This document shows, piece after piece, positions 45,676 to 54,320 of a stretch of 64,000 nt of DNA; the stretch's first letter is position 1, and each line of letters opens with the position of its first letter. The translations under genes and the position numbers were made by a program. The DNA comes from DATAOG01 sp963753685 (GTDB lineage: Bacteria; Pseudomonadota; Alphaproteobacteria; Geminicoccales; Geminicoccaceae), in contig CAVWDE010000003.1 in NCBI GenBank assembly GCA_963753685.1, positions 62,001 to 126,000 of the forward strand, written 5' to 3'. The notes beneath the pieces are model-generated. The model was not told where the DNA came from. It made no database searches and saw nothing but the letters and a program-made list of their open reading frames with translations.

Positions 45676-46680
45676 CTATTGCGACTGCGGCTCGCTCTCG
45701 TCGACCGGCACGCGGAAGGTCCCGTCCTTGATCTCCTGGGTGCGCTCGGCGACCATGGCCTTGACCTCGCCCGGCAGCTTCTTCTCCCAGGCGTGATAGG
45801 GCGCCAGGTAGGAGCCGCCCTTGCCCATGTAGGAGAACTGTCCGAAGTCCTGCGAAGTGAAGACGCCCGCCTGGACCTGGCTCACCACCTGCTTGACCGT
45901 CGGCCACATGTCCCAGATGACGCTCGTGACCACGGTGTCGGGCGCTAGCTCGGACTGGTCGGACATGTTGCCGATCGCCGGGATGCCACGTTCGGCCGCC
46001 GCCTCGATGACGCCGAAGCGCTCGGCGTAGATCACGTCCACCCCGGCCTCGATCTCAGCGATCGCCGCTTCCTTGGCCTTGGGCGGATCGAAGAACGAAC
46101 CGATGAACGAGAACTTGCACCTGACCGCCTCGTTGACCTCCTTGGCGCCCGCACAGAAGGCGTTGGCCAGGCGGTTGACTTCGGGGATCGGCATCGCGGC
46201 GACCACGCCCACGACCTTCGACCTGGTGAGCTTGCCGGCGATCATGCCCGCCAGGTAAGCGGGCTCGTGGATCCAGTTGTCGAACACCGCGAAGTTGGGC
46301 TCCGCCGGCCCGATGCCTGAGCCGAACGCGAACGCCACCTTGGGATAGTCGCGCGCCACGTTGCGGGTGATGCGCTCGGTGCCGAAGGCGTCGCCCATGA
46401 TCAGGCCGTTGCCCTGCTCGGCATATTCGCGCACCACGCGGGCGAAGTCGGCGGCGGAGACACTCTCGGACCAGGTGTACTGGATGCCGAGCTCTTCCTT
46501 CGCCTTGAGCAGTGCCACATGGATCTGGTTGACCCAGGGCTCCTCGATCGGCGTCTCGAACACCGCCGCAACCTTGAGTGGTTCCGCGCCGACCGCGACG
46601 CCGCTGACGGCCGTGGCACCCACGGCGACCACCGCCGCCACGAGGAATGCCGGCCACTTCCCCCCGCTACGAACTGTCAT
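45676..46680 (-). CDS. BMP-family nucleoside-binding protein
   Basis: The 334-residue protein has a signal peptide (FLVAAVVAVGATAVSGVAVGA) and the BMP/PnrA layout: LKVAAVFETPIEEPWVNQI, IMGDAFGTERITRNVA, EPAYLAGMIAGKLTRSKVVG, IPEVNRLANAFCAGAKEVN and VIYAERFGVIEAAAERG. It lacks a lipobox Cys, so it is probably periplasmic rather than lipid-anchored. It supplies the ATPase and permeases downstream. GGAGGA precedes the ATG. It lies 117 bases after the deaminase gene. Confidence 0.9.
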   Translation of the reverse strand: MTVRSGGKWPAFLVAAVVAVGATAVSGVAVGAEPLKVAAVFETPIEEPWVNQIHVALLKAKEELGIQYTWSESVSAADFARVVREYAEQGNGLIMGDAFGTERITRNVARDYPKVAFAFGSGIGPAEPNFAVFDNWIHEPAYLAGMIAGKLTRSKVVGVVAAMPIPEVNRLANAFCAGAKEVNEAVRCKFSFIGSFFDPPKAKEAAIAEIEAGVDVIYAERFGVIEAAAERGIPAIGNMSDQSELAPDTVVTSVIWDMWPTVKQVVSQVQAGVFTSQDFGQFSYMGKGGSYLAPYHAWEKKLPGEVKAMVAERTQEIKDGTFRVPVDESEPQSQ

Positions 46681-46797
46681 GCCGTCGTCCTCCGCTCGCG
46701 TCTTTGATGATGGGCAAAGCCATGCATCCGTCGTCTCCGGAATACCGGGCCGCCCACAGTGACCGCAACTCTGCCCGGGTCCGTCGGACGCCGGTCG

Positions 46798-47262
46798 TCA
46801 GCCCTCTTCGGCGATGTCCTCGTTCCAGAGCTCCGGCCGTTCCCGGATGAAACGGCTCATCAGCTCGATGCAGGCCGGATCGTTCAGCAGCGCGACCTCG
46901 ACCCCGCGCCCGGCGAGGAAATCGCAGTTGCCTTCGAAATTCTCCCGCTCGCCCACGACCACCCGCGGGATGCCGAATTGCAGGATCGTGCCGGTGCACA
47001 TCATGCACGGGCTGAGCGTCGTATAGAGCACGGTGCCGCGGTAATGCGGCCGGCGGCCGGCGCGGCGCAGGCAGTCCATCTCGCCATGCGCGATCGGGTC
47101 GCCCTCCTGGACTCGCCGGTTATGGCCGCGCGCCAGCAGGCGGGCGTCCAGGGCCAGCACCGACCCAACCGGCACCCCGCCTTCGTCGTAGCCGGCTTGC
47201 GCCTCTTCGAGCGCCAGGCGCATGAACCGGTGGTCGTCTCCGGTGGGTGCGACGAACGGCAT
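46798..47262 (-). CDS. Cytosine deaminase, yeast FCY1 type
   Basis: The 154-residue zinc deaminase has the catalytic HGEMDCLRRAGR (H-x-E) and PCMMC metal motifs. The stretch VLYTTLSPCMMCTGTILQFG and the tail SRFIRERPELWNEDIAEEG are strikingly like yeast cytosine deaminase (which ends in a similar FIDERPxxWFEDIGE) rather than bacterial CodA, a different fold. It converts cytosine to uracil or acts on a close base. GGAGG precedes ATG 47262. It is first in the BMP importer operon, so the importer probably brings its substrate or the nucleoside source. Confidence 0.87.
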   Translation of the reverse strand: MPFVAPTGDDHRFMRLALEEAQAGYDEGGVPVGSVLALDARLLARGHNRRVQEGDPIAHGEMDCLRRAGRRPHYRGTVLYTTLSPCMMCTGTILQFGIPRVVVGERENFEGNCDFLAGRGVEVALLNDPACIELMSRFIRERPELWNEDIAEEG

Positions 47263-47297
47263 CCAGGCCTCCGGTGCTGCGCATTCAGCAGTTTGCG

Positions 47298-47325
47298 ACT
47301 GTACCAGGCTTCGGGGACGAGGCAA
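47298..47325 (-). promoter_or_regulatory. Predicted promoter of the deaminase/BMP importer operon
   Basis: On the minus strand TTGCCT (47325-47320), a 16-base spacer and TACAGT (47303-47298) lie 36 bases before ATG 47262. The match is fair and the place is right. Confidence 0.45.
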
Positions 47326-47396
47326 TTCCCGAGTGGCTTCCGCCGGCTCTGACCATGCCCTAGTCTTTTGACCGTGGTCTGGGCGCAGAGGCGACG

Positions 47397-49058
47397 ATGA
47401 GCGACCGCGACATCACGATCGAGACCATCGAGGCGGCCGAGAAGCTCGTGGGGGTGACCTACACGCTCGCCGAGCGCCGGCTGATGCTCGACAATCTCGA
47501 GGGTCAGATCGAAGCCGCGCGGGCTCGGCGTGCGCTGGTGTTCGACAACGACGTGCCGATGGCGTCCAGATTCGACCCGCGCCTGCCCGGTTTTTCGGGG
47601 CCGCCGCCGCAAAAGCCGCTGCGGCCGTCGAACCGCGACCCGGGGCCGCTGCCCGAGAGCGACGAGGACATCGCCTTCGCGCCGGTGACGCGGCTCTCGC
47701 AGTGGCTCGCGCGCGGGGAGCTTACCAGTCGGCGGCTGACCGAGATCTATCTCGCCCGCATCGAAGACTATGGCGATCGGCTGGAGTGCTTCGTCACCGT
47801 GACGCGCGAGCTCGCCCAGGCGCAGGCGGACGCGGCGGACGCGCTGCTGCGGGCGGGGACGCATCTCGGTCCGTTGCACGGCATCCCCTACGGCCTGAAG
47901 GATCTGTTCGACACGCACGGCATCCGCACCAGCTGGGGTGCGGTGCCCTATAAGGACCGCGTGCCTGACCGTGACGCCCGCATCGTCGCACTGTTGCGCC
48001 GCGCCGGCGCCGTCCTGCTCGGCAAGACCACGCTCGGCGCGCTCGCCTACGGCGACATCTGGTTCGGGGGCAAGACCCGCAATCCCTGGAATCTGAACGA
48101 GGGCTCGAGCGGCTCGAGCGCGGGCTCGGCCGCGGCGACCGCCGCGGGCCTGTGCGGTTTCGCGATCGGGACCGAGACGCTGGGCTCGATCACCTCGCCC
48201 TCGCAGCGCTGCGGGACCACGGGCCTCAGGCCCACCTTCGGGCGGGTCAGCCGGGCGGGCGCCATGGCGCTCTGCTGGTCGCTCGACAAGATCGGGCCGA
48301 TCTGCCGCTCGGTCGAGGACTGCGCGCTGGTGCTGGCTGCGATCAACGGCGGCGACCCGGCCGACCGCAGCTCGATCGACGCGCCCTTCAACTTCGACGC
48401 CCGCGCGGGGATCGAGGGCGTACGCCTCGGCTGGCTGCCGGCGGCGTTCGAGGAGGACGGCGTCACCGAGGTCGACCGTGCGGGGCTGACGGCGGCGCGG
48501 CGGCTCGGGGTCGAGCTGGTCGAGCTGCGCCTGCCGGACCTGCCCTACGGCTCGCTGATGGGCGTGCTTTACGCCGAGGCTGCGGCCGCGTTCGAGGAGC
48601 TGACGCTCACCGACCGCGACGACCAGCTGGTCTGGCAGGCCAAGGGCGCCTGGCCCAACGCCTTCCGCAAGGCACGCTTCTTATCCGCGGTCGACCACGT
48701 CCAGCTCGACCGGCTGCGCTACCGCGTGATGGCGGCGGTCGGCGCGCTGTTCGAGCGGGTCGACGCGCTGATCGGGCCATTCATGACCGGGCCGATGCTG
48801 GTCGCGAGCAACTTCACCGGCCATCCCTGCCTGCATCTGCGCGCGGGTTTCCTCGAACAGGCGACGCGCTCGGACCCGTCGCTCGCGGACGCCAGGCTCA
48901 AGATCGACGAGGCGGCCGAGGAGGCGGCGCGCTTCGAGGTGCCGCAGGGGATCTCGCTCTGGGCCGGGCTGTTCGACGAGGGCCGGCTCTGCAACCTCGG
49001 CATGGCGCTGGAGGCGGAGCTCGGGGTCGCCCATCGGCGGCCGAGCTTTGCGAAGTAA
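47397..49058 (+). CDS. Amidase signature family hydrolase
   Basis: The 553-residue protein has the full Ser-cisSer-Lys triad: Lys in GIPYGLKDLFDTHG, the Gly/Ser-rich GSSGSSAGSAAATAAG, and the nucleophile region GTETLGSITSPSQRCG. A helical N-terminal extension of about 95 residues precedes the amidase core. It splits an amide in the cytosol. It is divergent from the cytosine deaminase/BMP importer operon, which hints at nitrogen scavenging, but the substrate is unknown. GAGGCGACG precedes the ATG. Confidence 0.9.
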   Translation: MSDRDITIETIEAAEKLVGVTYTLAERRLMLDNLEGQIEAARARRALVFDNDVPMASRFDPRLPGFSGPPPQKPLRPSNRDPGPLPESDEDIAFAPVTRLSQWLARGELTSRRLTEIYLARIEDYGDRLECFVTVTRELAQAQADAADALLRAGTHLGPLHGIPYGLKDLFDTHGIRTSWGAVPYKDRVPDRDARIVALLRRAGAVLLGKTTLGALAYGDIWFGGKTRNPWNLNEGSSGSSAGSAAATAAGLCGFAIGTETLGSITSPSQRCGTTGLRPTFGRVSRAGAMALCWSLDKIGPICRSVEDCALVLAAINGGDPADRSSIDAPFNFDARAGIEGVRLGWLPAAFEEDGVTEVDRAGLTAARRLGVELVELRLPDLPYGSLMGVLYAEAAAAFEELTLTDRDDQLVWQAKGAWPNAFRKARFLSAVDHVQLDRLRYRVMAAVGALFERVDALIGPFMTGPMLVASNFTGHPCLHLRAGFLEQATRSDPSLADARLKIDEAAEEAARFEVPQGISLWAGLFDEGRLCNLGMALEAELGVAHRRPSFAK

Positions 49059-49196
49059 GGAGCAGCCGCCCTGGATCTCGTGCACCGGCGCGTTCGCTCG
49101 ATTCCCTGTCGTTGCCGGGCTTGACACGGCGATCCAGGCGCAAGGCGCGCCGGACCCCGGACAATGGATCCTCGGATCAGGTCCACGCCGGTCCGG

Positions 49197-49211
49197 TTAA
49201 CTTTTCATCAA
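49197..49211. promoter_or_regulatory. CtrA-like box, imperfect
   Basis: TTAA-CTTTTCA-TCAA matches the CtrA consensus TTAA-N7-TTAA in seven of eight fixed positions. It stands 28 bases left of the large inverted repeat. Function inferred. Confidence 0.35.
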
Positions 49212-49239
49212 CCATTGAGTGGTCATGCCCTCCGTGTCT

Positions 49240-49310
49240 GGTCCATGCGACCATGGGAATCCCGGCTGGCGAAGATCGTTGGAGCGCAGATTCCCACGAT
49301 CGCATGGACC
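49240..49310. repeat. Large inverted repeat, 22-bp arms
   Basis: The left arm begins GGTCCATGCGA and ends TGGGAATC; the right arm is its reverse complement with two mismatches in 22. The 27-base loop has no inner symmetry. It could be the end of a small element, a bidirectional terminator without T run, or a structured RNA. It sits between two CtrA-like boxes. Confidence 0.7.
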
Positions 49311-49338
49311 ATCTGGAGTAAGCACTAGGCCCCAATCG

Positions 49339-49353
49339 TTAACCGGCGGTTAA
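49339..49353. promoter_or_regulatory. CtrA-like box, perfect consensus
   Basis: TTAACCGGCGGTTAA fits TTAA-N7-TTAA exactly and is nearly palindromic. CtrA is the cell-cycle regulator of alphaproteobacteria. No gene start lies just downstream on either strand, so the target is unclear. Confidence 0.45.
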
Positions 49354-49523
49354 TTTGAGCGGATCGCCCAGCGCAATTCTGCGAGCGACATCCCCATACG
49401 ACGTCGGTGTCGACTGAGCCGCCCTGACGCTGTTGTGTGCGGATCACGCACGCCCTCCCGACCTGCACGGCCGTGGATCAAGTCCTGGCGTGACAACGAG
49501 AATCTCCCATCGACATCAATTCC

Positions 49524-50540
49524 CTAGATGCCCGGCCCCCGCAGGTGACAGGCGACCTGATGATCCGGCCCGACCTTGCGCAACGGTGGCGTTGTGGTGC
49601 GGCAGATGTCCTTGGCGATCGGGCAGCGGGTGTGGAAGGCGCAGCCGGGCGGCGGATCGACCGGGCTCGGCACGTCTCCGCGCAGGATCGCGCGCACGCG
49701 TTTGGTGCCCGGGCGCGGGATCGGGATCGCGGCCAGCAGCGCCTCGGTGTAGGGGTGCAAAGGTGCTGCGAACAGCGTGCGCTTGGCCGCCAGCTCGACG
49801 ACCTTGCCGAGGTACATGACCGCGATCCGGTGCGAGATGTGCTCGACCACCGCGAGGTCGTGGGAGATGAACAGATAGGCAAGGTTGGAGCCCCGCTGCA
49901 GGTCGCTGAGCAGGTTGATCACCTGCGCCTGCACCGACACATCGAGCGCCGACACCGGCTCGTCCGCGACGATCACCGAGGGCTCCAGCGCCAGCGCCCG
50001 CGCGATCCCGAGCCGCTGGCGCTGGCCGCCCGAGAGCTGGTGGGGATAGCGCCGCATCTGCTCGGGGCGCAGGCCCACCCGCTCGAACATCTTTGCGACC
50101 AGCGCCTCTCTGGAGCGCCCGGCCCCGAGCTTGTGGATCTCCAGCGGTTCGGCCACGATCCGGCCGCATCGCATGCGCGGGTTGAGCGAGGAGAACGGGT
50201 CCTGGAACACCATCTGGATGTCGCGCCGCCGCGCCCGCAGCTCGGCGTCGGATGCGGTTGTGATGTCCCGGCCATGGAGCAGGATGCGCCCGCCGTCGGG
50301 CTTCAGGAGCCGCAGGACGGTCTTGGCGACCGTGGTCTTGCCGCAGCCGCTCTCGCCGACCACGCCCAGCGTCTCGCCGGGGCGGATCGCGAAGCTGACG
50401 CCGTTGACGGCGTAGACCTGGCCCCGGCCGCGCCCGAACAGGCCGTGGCGCACTGGGAACCGCTTTACGAGGTCGAGGACTTCGAGCACCGGCCGCGCCG
50501 GGGCCGCCGGCGCCGCGGTCACGGTCGGCCGCTCAGACAT
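49524..50540 (-). CDS. Dipeptide-type ABC importer ATPase (DppF/OppF)
   Basis: The 338-residue protein has Walker A GESGCGKTTVAKTVLRL, signature LSGGQRQRLGIARALA, Walker B VIVADEPVSALD, and the C-terminal iron-sulfur-like Cys motif of the family (PGCAFHTRCPIAKDIC). It pairs with the DppD-like ATPase. The ATG lies eight bases inside the preceding gene. Unlike most such loci, the two ATPase genes are divergent from the binding-protein and permease genes. Confidence 0.92.
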   Translation of the reverse strand: MSERPTVTAAPAAPARPVLEVLDLVKRFPVRHGLFGRGRGQVYAVNGVSFAIRPGETLGVVGESGCGKTTVAKTVLRLLKPDGGRILLHGRDITTASDAELRARRRDIQMVFQDPFSSLNPRMRCGRIVAEPLEIHKLGAGRSREALVAKMFERVGLRPEQMRRYPHQLSGGQRQRLGIARALALEPSVIVADEPVSALDVSVQAQVINLLSDLQRGSNLAYLFISHDLAVVEHISHRIAVMYLGKVVELAAKRTLFAAPLHPYTEALLAAIPIPRPGTKRVRAILRGDVPSPVDPPPGCAFHTRCPIAKDICRTTTPPLRKVGPDHQVACHLRGPGI

Positions 50541-51639
50541 GCGCCGCCGCCAGCGCCGCGCTCTCCCAGCAGGCCGCTGCATGGCCGGGGCGCTTCACTT
50601 CCAGCGGTGGGGCTTGGTGGCGGCAGCGGTCGGTGGCGAGGCGGCAGCGGGGCGCGAAGGCGCAGCCGGCGGCTTCCTCGCGCATCGACGGCACCGTGCC
50701 CGGGATCTCCTGCAGCCGGCGGCCTTCGGCGCCGGCCTCCAGCGACGAGTAGAGGCGCGGCACTGAGCCGAGCAGCCCGAAGGTGTAAGGGTGCAGCGGG
50801 CGGGTGAACAGCTCCTCGACCGCGCCGCGCTCGACCACTTGGCCCGCGTACATCACGACCACCCGCTGAGCCATCTCGGCGACCACGCCCATGTCGTGAG
50901 TGATCAGGATGATCGAGGCGCCGACCCGCTCCTTGAGCTCGTCCATCAGGTTCAGGATCTGCGCCTGGATGGTCACATCCAGCGCCGTGGTCGGCTCGTC
51001 GGCGATCAGGAGCCGCGGGTTACAGGCCATGGCCATCGCGATCATCACCCGCTGGCGCAGCCCGCCGGACAGCTGGAACGGGTACTGCCGCGCGCGCCGC
51101 GCCGGCTCGGGCACGCGTACCAGCTCGAGCGCGCGGACCGCGGCGTCCAGCGCCGCTTTCCGGGGCAGACCCTGATGGATCTCGATCGTCTCGGCGATCT
51201 GGCGGCCGACGGTCATGACCGGGTCGAGCGAGGTCATTGGCTCCTGGAAGATCATCGAGATCGCGTTGCCACGGATCCGGCGGAGCTCCGGCTCGGACAG
51301 CCTCAGCAGGTCGCGCCCCCCGAACCAGATGTGGCCCGCCTCGATGCGCGCCGGCGGCGAGGCCAGCAGGCGCTGGATCGAGAGCGCCGTGACGCTCTTG
51401 CCGCTGCCCGATTCGCCGACCACCGCCAGCGTCTCCCCCCGGCGGACCTCGAACGAGACGCCGTTGACCGCGTGCACCACGCCCTCGGCGGTATCGAAGC
51501 GCACGCGCAGGCCTTCGACCCTGAGCACGACCTCGTCCGGCTGGCTCTCGGCGCCCGGGCTGGCGGTCTCCTCGATCAGGCTAATCGTGGCGCTCCCCGC
51601 TGACTGAACCCTTGCAGTGCAGCACAGTTGACTGAGCAT
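50533..51639 (-). CDS. Dipeptide-type ABC importer ATPase (DppD/OppD)
   Basis: The ATPase has Walker A GESGSGKSVTALSIQRL, the signature variant LSGGLRQRVMIAMAMA, Walker B LLIADEPTTALD and the C-terminal Cys cluster (AAGCAFAPRCRLATDRC). With ATG 51639 it is 368 residues long, but only 53 bases would then separate it from the divergent gene and a possible rightward -35 (TTGACT near 51624) would lie inside it. A later start, such as GTG 51528, is therefore possible. It overlaps the DppF gene by eight bases. Confidence 0.9.
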   Translation of the reverse strand: MLSQLCCTARVQSAGSATISLIEETASPGAESQPDEVVLRVEGLRVRFDTAEGVVHAVNGVSFEVRRGETLAVVGESGSGKSVTALSIQRLLASPPARIEAGHIWFGGRDLLRLSEPELRRIRGNAISMIFQEPMTSLDPVMTVGRQIAETIEIHQGLPRKAALDAAVRALELVRVPEPARRARQYPFQLSGGLRQRVMIAMAMACNPRLLIADEPTTALDVTIQAQILNLMDELKERVGASIILITHDMGVVAEMAQRVVVMYAGQVVERGAVEELFTRPLHPYTFGLLGSVPRLYSSLEAGAEGRRLQEIPGTVPSMREEAAGCAFAPRCRLATDRCRHQAPPLEVKRPGHAAACWESAALAAAHV

Positions 51640-51692
51640 AACGCTCGACTAAGGTGAATCAACGGTGGCATCGGGCAAACGAGGGCAATCCC

Positions 51693-53255
51693 ATGAAGCG
51701 CAGGGAGTTCTTGCAAAGTTCCAGCGCCTTGACCGGCGGCGCGATCCTGGGTGCGGTGCTCGGCGCGGGGCTTGCTCCCTATCCTGTTGCGGCGCAGGAC
51801 GACCAGCCGGTGCGCGGCGGGACGCTGATCTGGGGGCATTCGGAGACCACCCAGAACCTCGACATCCACCAGACCGGGACCGCATCCACCCTCCGGCTCC
51901 TGCAGAACGTGCACGACTCGATCGTCACGGTCGACCATAAGTTCACCGTGATTCCCAATCTCGCCGAGAGCTTCCAAGTCAGCGACGACGGCTTGACCTA
52001 CACCTTCAAGTTGCGCTCGGACGTGAAGTTCCACGACGGCAAGCCGATGACCTCGGCCGACGTGAAATACTCGTTCGAGCGCTGCAAAGCCAAGGACACC
52101 GGCGCGGTCAACTTCGAGGTCTTCAACGACGTCCAGGCGATCGAGACGCCGGACGCGCACACCGTGATCGTCAAGCTCGGCCAGATCAACGCGCCGTTCC
52201 TCGCGCGCCTCGCCGAGATCGGGGCGGGCGTCGTGATGCCCGAGGGCTCCGGCGACGTCCAGGGCAAGATGCCGATCGGCTGCGGCCCGTTCAAGTTCGT
52301 GCACCGCGAGTTCGGCAACGAGGTGCAGCTGACCCGCTTCGACGACTACTGGCAGGGCGCGCCCTGGCTCGACGGCGTCACCAGCCATGAGGTGACCGAG
52401 CCCAGCGTCCGCCTGACCGGCCTGCGCACCGGCGAGATGCACCTGATCAACGACATCCCCCTCGACCGGGTCGACGAGCTGAAGAAGGACCCGGACTTCA
52501 AGGTCCTGACCTGGTTCCCCTTGAGCTGGGCGTTCCTGAACTTCAACCACGCTGTCAAGCCCTTCGACGACAAGCGGGTGCGCCAGGCGCTCGACCTGAT
52601 GGTCGACAAGGACGTGCTGGTCCAGGGCGCGCTCTGGAACCAGGGCGTGGTCACCGCCTCGCCGAGTTTTCCCACCTCGCCCACCTACAATGCCGATCTC
52701 ACGCCGCGCAAGCAGGACTTCGAGGCCGCCAAGGCGCTGCTGTCCGAGGCGGGCTTCGGGCCGGGCGAGCTCGAGTTCGTGTTCAAGGTCACGACCAATT
52801 ACCCCTGGCATGTCGAGGCCACCCAGATCATGCAGGAGTGGTTCCGCCAGGGCGGCGTCAAGGTGACCACCCAGCAGCTGAACTGGGCCGACTGGTTGAG
52901 CCAGTGCTGGACCAACCGTGACTTCCAGGTCACCATGATGAACTTCTTCACCCTGTGGGAGCCGGATTTTCTCTACTATTCGCTGTGGCACTCCACGGGC
53001 GCGTTCAATTATCGCAACATCAAGGACCCGCAGATCGACCAGATGGCCGAGAGTGCAAGGCGCACGATCGACAAGGCCAAGCGCGTGCAGATCTATAAGG
53101 ACATCCAAAAGCGCGTCCAGGACGAGACCCACGACGTTGTGCTCTGGTTCCGGAACGGCACGGTCGCGGCGCAGCCGAAAGTCGGCGGGCTCGACCAGCT
53201 GGTCCATCCCAACGGCTCGAACCTGCAGTTCCGCAACGTCTGGCTCAAGGCCTAA
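51693..53255 (+). CDS. Dipeptide-type ABC importer binding protein with Tat signal
   Basis: The 520-residue family 5 binding protein starts with a twin-arginine signal (MKRREFLQSSSALTGGAILG), so it is probably exported folded. The body shows GGTLIWGHSETTQNLDIH, NLAESFQVSDDGLTYTFKL, SADVKYSFERC and FDDKRVRQALDLMVDKDVL. GAGGGC precedes ATG 51693. It is first of the rightward operon. The end of the gene is duplicated just after the stop. Confidence 0.9.
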   Translation: MKRREFLQSSSALTGGAILGAVLGAGLAPYPVAAQDDQPVRGGTLIWGHSETTQNLDIHQTGTASTLRLLQNVHDSIVTVDHKFTVIPNLAESFQVSDDGLTYTFKLRSDVKFHDGKPMTSADVKYSFERCKAKDTGAVNFEVFNDVQAIETPDAHTVIVKLGQINAPFLARLAEIGAGVVMPEGSGDVQGKMPIGCGPFKFVHREFGNEVQLTRFDDYWQGAPWLDGVTSHEVTEPSVRLTGLRTGEMHLINDIPLDRVDELKKDPDFKVLTWFPLSWAFLNFNHAVKPFDDKRVRQALDLMVDKDVLVQGALWNQGVVTASPSFPTSPTYNADLTPRKQDFEAAKALLSEAGFGPGELEFVFKVTTNYPWHVEATQIMQEWFRQGGVKVTTQQLNWADWLSQCWTNRDFQVTMMNFFTLWEPDFLYYSLWHSTGAFNYRNIKDPQIDQMAESARRTIDKAKRVQIYKDIQKRVQDETHDVVLWFRNGTVAAQPKVGGLDQLVHPNGSNLQFRNVWLKA

Positions 53256-53274
53256 CTTCCGCAACGTCTGGCTC
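53229..53274 (+). repeat. 28-base tandem duplication across the binding-protein stop
   Basis: TTCCGCAACGTCTGGCTC occurs at 53229-53246 and again at 53257-53274. The first copy encodes the last residues (FRNVWLKA) and the second follows the stop and would encode FRNVWLET. One copy is the result of slippage or unequal exchange; the stop in the first copy keeps the protein normal. Confidence 0.85.
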
Positions 53275-53378
53275 GAGACCTGAGCCGCGCTTTTGATCAG
53301 GGCCGAAGGGGCAGGGCCCGCTCGCCCACCCCACTGGTCTGGCGCGCCTCGCCTTCCGGCCGGGGCCGCTGAGCCGGC

Positions 53379-54320
53379 ATGACCTACCTCGCCCGCCGCC
53401 TCGCGCTGTTCGCGCTGACGCTCCTGCTGATCTCGGTCGTCACCTTCGTGATCACCAACATCCTGCCCGGCGACGTCGCGACCATGATCATGGGCACCCG
53501 CGGCAACCCGACCTCGATCGCCGCGCTGCGGGAGAAGCTCGGGCTCAATGATCCTCTGATCCTGCAATACGGGCGCTGGATCGGCGGCATGCTGAGCGGC
53601 GACTGGGGGGTGAGCCTGCGCTTCAAAGAATCGATCGCGGGGCTCCTGGCCCAGAAGCTCACGGCGAGCGCCATGATCGTCGTCATGTCGCTCTCGATCG
53701 CGCTCGTGCTCGCGATCCCGCTCGGCGTCTGGAGCGCGGTCCACCGGGACCGCTGGCAGGACACGCTCGGCAGCGGCGCCGCGCTCGCCGGCATCAGCCT
53801 GCCCGACTTCTTCTGGGGGATCCTCTTGATCCTTCTGTTCTCGCGCGGGCTGAACCTGCTGCCGTCCTCGGGCTACGTGGCGCCGTCGGAGAACTTCTGG
53901 CTTGCGGTCCGCCACGCGCTGCTGCCCTCGATCGCGCTCGGCCTGAGCCTGATGGCGCATCTGACGCGCATGACGCGGTCTGCGATGCTCGAGGTCATGA
54001 GCCAGGACTTCATCCGCGTCTGCCGCGCCAAGGGGCTGGGCGAAGGCGCCGTGATCTTCCGCCACGCGCTGCGCAACGCGATCTCGCCGGTCGTGACGGT
54101 CGCCGGCCTGCAGCTCGGCTATCTGTTTGGCTCGATCATCGTGATCGAGAGCCTGTTCAATTACACCGGCATGGGCTGGCTGACCTATCAGGCGCTGCTC
54201 AACCGCGACGTGCCGCTGATCGAGGCGACCATGTTCGTGATCGCGACCGTGGTCATGCTCTCGAACCTCCTAGTCGACGTGCTCTACACGCTGCTCGACC
54301 CGCGCATTGCGCTGGAGTGA
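53379..54320 (+). CDS. Dipeptide-type ABC importer permease (DppB/OppB)
   Basis: The 313-residue protein has six membrane helices with the family start MTYLARRLALFALTLLL, the ILPGDVATMIMG loop, SLPDFFWGILLILLFS and the ATPase-contact loop DFIRVCRAKGLGEGAVIFRH. It pairs with the DppC-like permease, whose GTG overlaps its stop (GTGA). Confidence 0.93.
   Translation: MTYLARRLALFALTLLLISVVTFVITNILPGDVATMIMGTRGNPTSIAALREKLGLNDPLILQYGRWIGGMLSGDWGVSLRFKESIAGLLAQKLTASAMIVVMSLSIALVLAIPLGVWSAVHRDRWQDTLGSGAALAGISLPDFFWGILLILLFSRGLNLLPSSGYVAPSENFWLAVRHALLPSIALGLSLMAHLTRMTRSAMLEVMSQDFIRVCRAKGLGEGAVIFRHALRNAISPVVTVAGLQLGYLFGSIIVIESLFNYTGMGWLTYQALLNRDVPLIEATMFVIATVVMLSNLLVDVLYTLLDPRIALE

Larger units (their letters stand above)
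49059..49523. other. Convergent gap with CtrA-like boxes and a large inverted repeat
   Basis: These 465 bases lie between convergent genes and hold no coding frame I can support. They contain a 22-bp inverted repeat (49240-49261 and 49289-49310) and two TTAA-N7-TTAA-like sites (49197 and 49339). Nothing in this gap is an obvious terminator for either neighbour. Confidence 0.6.

Noticed and set aside
46681..46797. Purine riboswitch before the BMP gene
   Set aside because: No three-way junction or conserved purine-aptamer core could be recognised in the 117-base gap.
49059..49523. Chromosome replication origin because of CtrA-like boxes
   Set aside because: There are no clusters of DnaA boxes, no strong AT-rich stretch and no origin-linked genes nearby.
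51576..54065. Long antisense frame of 829 codons opposite the binding-protein and permease genes
   Set aside because: It has no domain likeness, and the sense strand has complete importer genes.
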